12,674 nucleotides of DNA. Source: CAZBBC01 sp964489835. Lineage in GTDB: Bacteria; Calditrichota; Calditrichia; JAJRVZ01. Every line of letters begins with the position of its first letter. The first letter of the stretch is position 1. The stretch is taken from positions 1-12,674 of the forward strand of contig CAZBBC010000134.1 of NCBI GenBank assembly GCA_964489835.1, in the 5' to 3' direction. This document shows, piece by piece, positions 7,620-12,674 of this stretch. Both the position numbers and the translations under genes were made by a program. The notes beneath the pieces were generated by a model. It ran no database searches and was not told the origin of the DNA. It saw only the letters and a list, made by a program, of their open reading frames with translations.

Positions 7620-7825
7620 TAAAATAATTGGAAGAAATGTCCAATGCCAAAATCCAAATGCCAAATTAAATTCAAAGCCCCAATGTCCAATCAATTCCTA
7701 ATTCTTTATTTATGAAGTACACAATCATTTGACATTGAGATTTGGGATTTCATTTGGCATTTGACATTGGGCATTGGGGTTTAGTAGCGGCGATTTGATT
7801 TGACCATTGATATTTGATATTAGGC
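7620..7825. repeat. degenerate CCAAATGCC/GGCATTTG inverted repeat tract
   Basis: The 248-bp gap between the YceI gene and the aldo/keto reductase gene is filled with short related words. The left part (7637-7692) has CCAATGCC, CCAAATGCC and CCCCAATGTCC. The right part (7726-7825) has the inverse words CATTTGACATTG, ATTTGGCATTTGACATTG, GGGCATTGGGG and ATTTGACCATTG. Together they form an imperfect inverted array around about 7705. This looks like a dispersed low-complexity repeat family rather than a gene. A rich secondary structure between two converging genes could also slow transcription. Confidence 0.65.
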
Positions 7826-7830
7826 ATAGA

Positions 7831-8721
7831 TTAGCCATTTAATATTTTCGAAATCCGGGAAAGATTATCATCGACCTGGGAAGTATTTTCAATACCAATG
7901 GTCATGGCATCAACATTCCCACTTCCCCAGACATATTCCAGTGATTTTTGCCGCTCACTTTCTTCTACCAAATCGCCGCAGCCGAAAATTTTCATTCCGA
8001 TGACTCCGGCACCGCGTTCGTGGGCCTGTTTTAACACGGGCATCACTTTTTCCGGAGGGCCATCCATTCTGGCACCTTTATGATTAATACGGGCCAGCAG
8101 GACTTCCACCCAGTCACTGGTGGCAGCCGCTTTTAAGGCGCCAAGATCATGACAGGAAACACCATGGGTTCGAATGATGCCCTTTTGTTTTGCCTCAGAA
8201 AGATCATCACACCATTTCTTTTCCTCTTCCAGCCAGTCTGGTGAATCCATACAATGCAGTAGGGCAATATCCAGGTAATCGGTTCCTATCTCTTTTCGAA
8301 AACGGTCTAACGCCATAGGAATGTTTTCCACGGTCATCCAATCATTCTTTTGATTCCAGACTTTAGACATAATAATCACTTTTTCCCGGGGTATAATTTT
8401 TAGTGTTTCGCGCAAATAGGTATGGGAGCCATAAATATCGGCAACGTCGAAAAAAATAATACCTTTGTCATAGACATATTCGGAAAGTGCAATAAATTTC
8501 TTCATACCCAATCGGGTTTGATCGGATTCTTTTTTCCAGCCGCGAGTGCCTGTTCCAAAAGCGATTCTTGAAACCGTGATACCTGATTTACCCAGCTGTA
8601 TCAGGCCGGGTTTTTTCTTACCGGCAATAAGACCGGCAGGTTTGCTCATTAATCCTGATCCCGCAGCAATGGTAGCGGTGATTGAAGTTTTAATAAAATC
8701 ACGTCGGGTAAATTTTTTCAT
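7831..8721 (-). CDS. Tat-signal aldo/keto reductase family protein
   Basis: This 296-aa protein starts with a twin-arginine signal (TRRDFIK at residues 5-11, followed by an alanine-rich hydrophobic stretch), so export in folded form with bound cofactor is predicted. From about residue 38 it is an aldo/keto reductase TIM barrel. The catalytic tetrad is visible as Asp92 and Tyr97 (FFDVADIYG), Lys120 (IIMSK) and His156 (LLH). Members of the family reduce carbonyls with NAD(P)H; periplasmic versions are less well understood and the substrate is unknown. There is no C-terminal 4Fe-4S cysteine cluster of the kind found in some related reductases. The start is supported by GGGAG eight or nine bases upstream on the minus strand. 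The gene lies 111 bp downstream of the SDR-like gene and may share its transcript. Confidence 0.92.
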   Translation of the reverse strand: MKKFTRRDFIKTSITATIAAGSGLMSKPAGLIAGKKKPGLIQLGKSGITVSRIAFGTGTRGWKKESDQTRLGMKKFIALSEYVYDKGIIFFDVADIYGSHTYLRETLKIIPREKVIIMSKVWNQKNDWMTVENIPMALDRFRKEIGTDYLDIALLHCMDSPDWLEEEKKWCDDLSEAKQKGIIRTHGVSCHDLGALKAAATSDWVEVLLARINHKGARMDGPPEKVMPVLKQAHERGAGVIGMKIFGCGDLVEESERQKSLEYVWGSGNVDAMTIGIENTSQVDDNLSRISKILNG

Positions 8722-8832
8722 GAGACTACTCCCGTAGGTGATGTTTAATTGTAATGAGGCTTATATGATTAATAATAAATATATTTTACAAATAATTTCA
8801 GTAGGATACAATTAAGGTAAACCACTCATAAA

Positions 8833-9498
8833 TTATTCTTTTTGCCCCAGAAATCTGATATCTTTACACTCCAAAACTTTTAAATCCGATCCGGATAAAA
8901 CGACAGTAATCATTGCCAGTCCAACCTCTTCCAGTGTACATACATATTTAGGAAAAAGTATTTTCCATAGCGGATAAAAAGGACTCAATACTTTATAAAT
9001 CGTATAGCTGTTTTTCAAGCCTTTTGTTGGCTGGATGTATCCCGGCCGAAACATATATGCCGCCTTAAATGGCAATTTTAAAAGATCGTTTTCCGTTTTG
9101 CCTTTCACACGGGCCCACATGGTTCGTCCTTTTTCAGTATTGTCAGTACCCACACCGGACACATAACAAAAGGTCATCGGTGGATTAAGTTTCACCAATG
9201 TCTCGGCTACCTGTATGGTCAGGTCATAGGTAATACGCCGGTATTTATCTTCCTTCATTCCCAGTGAAGAGACTCCCATACAAAAATAACAAGCATTATA
9301 ACCGACCAGTTGATTCTCTATCAATGAAAAATCCTGGAAATCCTGATGGATTATCTCCGTTAATTTTTCATGTTCAATGCCACAAGGTCGGCGATTAATG
9401 ACTAAAACGGATTTTACCTGGGGATGTTTAAGGCATTCATGCAGCACACCTTCCCCGACCATCCCTGTTGCCCCCAGTATGATTGTATTAATTTTCAT
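8833..9498 (-). CDS. atypical SDR / NAD(P)-binding epimerase-like protein
   Basis: This 221-aa cytoplasmic protein has an N-terminal Rossmann fold with G9-x-x-G12-x-x-G15 (GATGMVGEG) and NRRP at 35-38 after strand two. The region YVSGVGTD (112-119) matches the strand carrying the SDR serine (Ser114). Where classical SDRs have YxxxK, this protein has WARVK (Trp128, Lys132). The segment MFRPGYIQP (149-157) is typical of the small epimerase/HTATIP2-like family often annotated as NAD-dependent epimerase. The missing tyrosine argues against classical SDR catalysis; a binding or redox-sensing role is possible. The start has AAAGGA 6 bases upstream on the minus strand. The gene is full length and precedes the aldo/keto reductase gene in the same direction. 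Confidence 0.85.
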   Translation of the reverse strand: MKINTIILGATGMVGEGVLHECLKHPQVKSVLVINRRPCGIEHEKLTEIIHQDFQDFSLIENQLVGYNACYFCMGVSSLGMKEDKYRRITYDLTIQVAETLVKLNPPMTFCYVSGVGTDNTEKGRTMWARVKGKTENDLLKLPFKAAYMFRPGYIQPTKGLKNSYTIYKVLSPFYPLWKILFPKYVCTLEEVGLAMITVVLSGSDLKVLECKDIRFLGQKE

Positions 9499-10046
9499 TT
9501 TGCGTCCTTTCTTATTCTTTGATAACGCTTCATCACCTGATTATCTTCCAAAGATTTTGCGATAAATATAATATTTTACGCCGTTAGATCGTTATTCATC
9601 TCTTTTAAGGATATATCAGGCAAGAAATCATATCCAACAGGGTAAAGCACAAAGATACAAAGTTTGCACAAAGCGTACAAAGATACTGTTGATAAAGTAG
9701 AAAGGAAGAAAAATTTGGAACTCGGAATTAGGAACTTGTAATTTTGGAATTATTTGGGATTTAATCCCGATATATTTACTGGAAGGCGACATTTCCCATA
9801 GGGTAGGACGACAATATTTTTATCCTGAAAATTATGTATAGTATTTTATTCTCTTTTAATCCTATTTTTATTATATTCTTTTAATAATTCCTGCCATTAC
9901 ATTTATTGCTTTCAATTATAATGAATGAAGTTAACCATTGAACCGAATATTAATCAGGACACAGTCCCAACCCTTTTCATATTAACCAGTATGGACTTTG
10001 TCACAGGATGTGAAATTGATCAATAAGCATAAGGAAAACAAGAAAC
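9499..10046. other. 548-bp gene-free stretch with short repeats
   Basis: No ORF with coding character is visible here. The left edge holds the leader of the minus-strand SDR-like gene. A repeat-rich part (9640-9765) is followed by an AT-rich segment (about 9815-9925) with a perfect TATAAT at 9917-9922 but no good -35 at 16-18 bp. The right edge carries the leader of the DUF3102-like gene with a weak ribosome-binding site, AAGGA at 10031-10035. No tRNA or terminator is recognisable. Confidence 0.6.
9640..9765. repeat. degenerate CACAAAG and GGAATT repeat tracts
   Basis: Two neighbouring tracts are visible. In the first, GCACAAAG occurs at 9647-9654 and 9666-9673, and ACAAAGATAC at 9649-9658 and 9677-9686. 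In the second (9717-9762), GGAACT, GGAATT, GGAACTT and GGAATTATTTGGGATTT follow each other. TTTGGGATTT (9753-9762) also occurs at 7741-7750 in the other repeat tract, so the two intergenic regions share words. Origin and function are unknown. Confidence 0.5.
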
Positions 10047-10469
10047 ATGATCAGTGGATTTGAAAGTGATCAAAAGGAAGATGAACTTATCATAAGCCTG
10101 CACAAAGAGATTGAGTATGATCTGTTTAACTGGGACAAGGTGGCTCAGATCGGAGAAATCCTTTATTTATCAAAAGACCAGATGGATGAAGGAGAGTATG
10201 ATAATTGGATCGAGACAAAATTGTTTATTGCTCCAAAATTTGCCGCTTTTTACATGTATATTTATCAGAAAAAACAATTGGCCAGGCAATTTAAATTTAA
10301 ACACAATATACCCGACAATCTGATAGAACTCAGAGAAATTTTATTAAAGAGCAACAAGGATTTTAAATCAGGTAAAATTAAAAATTCTGAACTAAATCAG
10401 TTAACAAAAGTCTCCCAAAAAATTATGGATTATATTACATGGATCATTGAAGACCGTGGTCTAAAATAA
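10047..10469 (+). CDS. small DUF3102-like protein of unknown function
   Basis: This 140-aa soluble, charged, probably all-helical protein has no signal peptide or membrane segment. The segment from about residue 20 to 80 (IEYDLFNWDKVAQIGEILYL, then KDQMDEGEYDNWIE, FIAPKFAAFYMYIYQKK) follows the pattern IG..L...K......G.y..Wie..l.is...A..YM.....K of DUF3102, a helical domain common in phage and plasmid genes. The link is by pattern, so it is tentative. The C-terminal part (about 85-140) is lysine-rich and unrecognised. Translation probably starts at this ATG, with AAGGA 11 bases upstream. The gene stands alone between a repeat-bearing spacer and a converging peptidase gene only 29 bp away. No other phage-like gene is nearby. 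Confidence 0.65.
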   Translation: MISGFESDQKEDELIISLHKEIEYDLFNWDKVAQIGEILYLSKDQMDEGEYDNWIETKLFIAPKFAAFYMYIYQKKQLARQFKFKHNIPDNLIELREILLKSNKDFKSGKIKNSELNQLTKVSQKIMDYITWIIEDRGLK

Positions 10470-10498
10470 TCCTTTTATTAATAAATGACTTTGCTTAA

Positions 10499-12523
10499 TT
10501 AATCTTTCAAATATTTCTCCAACCACTCGTGAACCGTCTTCCACCATAATTGCGCATTCTGCGGTTTTTGCACCCAATGATCTTCATCAGGAAAAAACAA
10601 CAGCCGGGACGGGACCTTTTGTCGTTGCAAAGCTGAGAAATATTGTAAACCCTGGGTATAGGGCAGACGGTAATCATGTTCGCCGTGAATGATCAGAGTC
10701 GGCGTTTTGAAATTAGCGGCCAGACGAGCAGGGGACCATTTATCATAATCTGTCCCCTCTTGCCAGGGCGTGCCACCCATTTCCCATTCCGGGAACCATA
10801 GCTCTTCCGTTGATCCCCACATGCTCTTCTGGTCATAGGTGCCATCGTGAGAGATCAGGCATTGATAGGGATTTTCATGCCCGGCAATCCAGTTGACCAT
10901 AAATCCACCATAGGATGCACCGGCAGCCGCCAGACGGTCAGAATCGATATAATCATAATTTTTAAGGACATATTCGGTTCCTATTACAAGGTCTTCATAG
11001 GGCAGGTCGCCCCAGTGTCTGGAGATGCTGTCGGTAAATTTTTGACCGTATCCGGTACTGCCATGAAAATTGATATAGTAAACCACATAACCGGGAGAGG
11101 CAAACATCTGATAATTCCAACGATAATGCCAATCATTGCTCCACATACCCTGTGGCCCGCCATGGATCAAATGAACGGCCGGATACTTTTTTCCTGCTTC
11201 ATACTGCGGCGGCTTCATGATAAATCCGTGAATACTATCTCCCTGAGCCCCCCTAAACCAGAATTCCTCAAAACCGGGTAGTGAAAACTTCGCCAGGTGG
11301 TCATTGTTAAAATGAGTCAAGGGATGCAGTTTCTTTTTATCCAGGTCATAGGTATAGATCTCATAAGGCATGCGACTGCTCTGTTTGGAGAATATGAGTG
11401 TGTTGTTATCTATAAACTTTATTCCCTTGACATAGTGCCCTTTAAAAACAGGTACTATTCTTTTTGTCTCCAAAGCAATATGATAAACAGAAATATTTCC
11501 TTTCTCTTCTGTTGTAAAATAGATGCTCTTACTGTCCGGTGACCAGAGAATATCTCCAATGGAAAGCATAAATCCGGCGGTCAGTTCGGTTGTTTTTTGA
11601 TTGGTTCGGTTATAAATCGTCAACCGTTGCCGATCGGCCTCAAACCCGGCCCTTTCCATAGAAGAATAGGCAATATATTTCCCGTCCGGAGAATATTGCG
11701 GATTGTTGTCGTTCCCCATACTGGTACTGATTTTTTGGGTTGTTTCCTTTTTCAAAGAGTATACGAACAAGTCATTGTTGGTACTAATGGCAATCTCTTC
11801 CTCATGATTAGAGACATAACAAATTTCTGTTCCATCGGGAGAAAAAGAATAATCATGGCTGCTGCCTAAAGCGAGGGGTGGTGCATGATATGTGCCGGGA
11901 GTTATATCCATTGCATTCGTACCGTTAGTCGAAATAAGAAAAAGGTGAGAATACTTACCTTCCATCCATTCGTTCCAATGGCGATACATCAGGCGGTCAA
12001 TAATTCGCGCCTTAACGATGCTCATATTTTTATCTTTACCCTTTTCCTTGATACAGTCTTCCGTTTTGCATTCCGGTGGTACTTTTCGTACCATTAATAA
12101 ATGGTCATTTGTAGGTGAAATAACAAATTCCTCAACACCGTCGTAGAGTTTTGTTATTTGTTTGGCCTCTCCTCCGTCAACCGGTAATTGCCATATCTGC
12201 ATACTGCCGGAACGCGGGGTTAAATAATATATAAATTTACTATCCGGAGAGAAAACAGGATTGACGCTTGAGAGTGAATCAGTGGTTAGTTGACGAAGAT
12301 TTTCGCCATTCTGTCCAATCATCCAAATCTGGGTTAAGTAACTATTCTCGGAAATATTAGCCTTCTTTACTGTAAAGGCGACAAGCTTGCCATCAGGTGA
12401 AACAACCGGTGTACCCAGCCGATCAACACTGAAAAAATTTTCGAATGAGATAGATGTATCTCCAGAAAATACCTGGACAGCAAAAGAAGAAAAGAATGTT
12501 AGGAACAATAAAATAAATCTCAC
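10499..12523 (-). CDS. secreted S9-family (DPP5-like) serine peptidase
   Basis: This 674-aa protein has a signal peptide (about 1-20) and belongs to the prolyl oligopeptidase clan. The N-terminal half is a beta-propeller with PD40-type repeats (VSPDGKLVAF at 41-50, then FSPDSK, FSPDGT, YSPDGK and WSPDSK). The C-terminal alpha/beta hydrolase domain (about 415-674) has HGGP at 454-457 and the catalytic triad Ser537 (GASYGG), Asp617 (GEHDYRLP) and His649 (DEDHW). The Asp-His spacing of 32 residues fits dipeptidyl-peptidase-5-like enzymes, which release dipeptides from peptides in the periplasm. A charged insertion with Cys152 and Cys157 may form a small disulfide loop. The start codon is GTG, fixed by AGGAGG five bases upstream (12529-12534, minus strand). 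No sorting domain follows, so it should stay periplasmic. Substrate preference is not predictable here. Confidence 0.95.
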   Translation of the reverse strand: MRFILLFLTFFSSFAVQVFSGDTSISFENFFSVDRLGTPVVSPDGKLVAFTVKKANISENSYLTQIWMIGQNGENLRQLTTDSLSSVNPVFSPDSKFIYYLTPRSGSMQIWQLPVDGGEAKQITKLYDGVEEFVISPTNDHLLMVRKVPPECKTEDCIKEKGKDKNMSIVKARIIDRLMYRHWNEWMEGKYSHLFLISTNGTNAMDITPGTYHAPPLALGSSHDYSFSPDGTEICYVSNHEEEIAISTNNDLFVYSLKKETTQKISTSMGNDNNPQYSPDGKYIAYSSMERAGFEADRQRLTIYNRTNQKTTELTAGFMLSIGDILWSPDSKSIYFTTEEKGNISVYHIALETKRIVPVFKGHYVKGIKFIDNNTLIFSKQSSRMPYEIYTYDLDKKKLHPLTHFNNDHLAKFSLPGFEEFWFRGAQGDSIHGFIMKPPQYEAGKKYPAVHLIHGGPQGMWSNDWHYRWNYQMFASPGYVVYYINFHGSTGYGQKFTDSISRHWGDLPYEDLVIGTEYVLKNYDYIDSDRLAAAGASYGGFMVNWIAGHENPYQCLISHDGTYDQKSMWGSTEELWFPEWEMGGTPWQEGTDYDKWSPARLAANFKTPTLIIHGEHDYRLPYTQGLQYFSALQRQKVPSRLLFFPDEDHWVQKPQNAQLWWKTVHEWLEKYLKD

Positions 12524-12619
12524 AGAAGCCTCCTTTTATTATAAATGGTTACTCATAGTTGATGTAAATTTTTTAAAAGTCTTCAACCCGATCTATTTAT
12601 TAACCACAGAGTTCCTAGT

Positions 12620-12654
12620 GCTCGCCCTTCGGGCGAGCGACGGCCTCTGGCCGT
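12620..12654. repeat. pair of GC-rich hairpins
   Basis: GCTCGCCC (12620-12627) and GGGCGAGC (12631-12638) form a perfect stem around TTC. One base later ACGGCC (12640-12645) and GGCCGT (12649-12654) form a second perfect stem around TCT. GC content is far above that of the flanks. A short TTTAAATT follows, so weak termination of a + strand transcript is possible. A REP-like repeat is the main alternative. It lies upstream of the minus-strand peptidase gene. Confidence 0.6.
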
Positions 12655-12674
12655 TTAAATTAGAATATATAAAA

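Noticed and set aside
10015..10024. 10-bp palindrome ATTGATCAAT upstream of the DUF3102-like gene
   Set aside because: Palindromes of this length are expected about a dozen times by chance in a window this size, and there is no supporting second site.
10474..10485. TTTATTAATAAA palindrome between the converging DUF3102-like and peptidase genes as a bidirectional terminator
   Set aside because: It is all A/T with no stable stem, so termination is unlikely.
10847..11281. 144-aa + strand open frame opposite the S9 catalytic domain
   Set aside because: It is antisense to the conserved hydrolase domain, including the catalytic serine region, and its sequence shows no domain; a shadow frame.
12538..12568. 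Sigma-70-like minus-strand pair TTTACA (12563-12568) and TATAAT (12538-12543) before the peptidase gene
   Set aside because: The 19-bp spacer is long and the implied start of transcription would fall at the ribosome-binding site, leaving it out of the mRNA.

Overview
The window reads as a chromosomal segment of a moderately AT-rich bacterium of the FCB supergroup (Bacteroidota, Ignavibacteriota, Calditrichota, KSB1, Marinimicrobia and relatives). Three things point there: a giant hybrid two-component system (HTCS) with sensor propellers and an AraC-type output; a surface protein ending in the YPNPFNP-type C-terminal sorting domain used by type IX-like secretion; and two promoters matching the Bacteroidota consensus TTG-N19/20-TAnnTTTG, one before the HTCS and one before the YceI gene. 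The exact phylum cannot be settled from the sequence alone.

Layout. A tRNA-Glu(UUC) with its own intrinsic terminator (29-139) is followed by the HTCS gene (272-4318). The HTCS promoter overlaps a perfect 10-bp inverted repeat at the predicted transcription start. Next on the + strand is a secreted right-handed beta-helix protein (4578-6617) with at least 12 GGG(I/M/L)-type repeats and a C-terminal sorting domain. Between the two genes lies a TGAGAC direct repeat spaced exactly 21 bp. A composite palindromic repeat (6637-6743) separates the beta-helix gene from a periplasmic YceI-like protein (6935-7582). On the minus strand follow a Tat-signal aldo/keto reductase (7831-8721) and, upstream of it, an atypical SDR/NAD(P)-binding protein (8833-9498), possibly co-transcribed. 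A 548-bp gene-free stretch with degenerate short repeats precedes a 140-aa protein resembling DUF3102 (10047-10469, +). This converges on a secreted S9 (DPP5-like) peptidase (10499-12523, -). The window ends in a pair of tight GC-rich hairpins.

How it may work together. The clearest functional pairing is the HTCS, which senses a periplasmic ligand and regulates transcription, with the adjacent secreted beta-helix protein. Regulation of the second by the first is a testable inference, not shown. The other genes look like ordinary envelope and redox functions: an isoprenoid/lipid-binding type periplasmic protein, exported and cytosolic oxidoreductases, and a periplasmic peptidase. Intergenic regions are unusually rich in repeat-like DNA. 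No CRISPR array, intact insertion sequence, prophage module or obvious defence system is visible. I do not see a clearly undescribed system; the best leads are the HTCS/beta-helix pair with its two candidate operators, the composite palindromic element and the orphan DUF3102-like gene.
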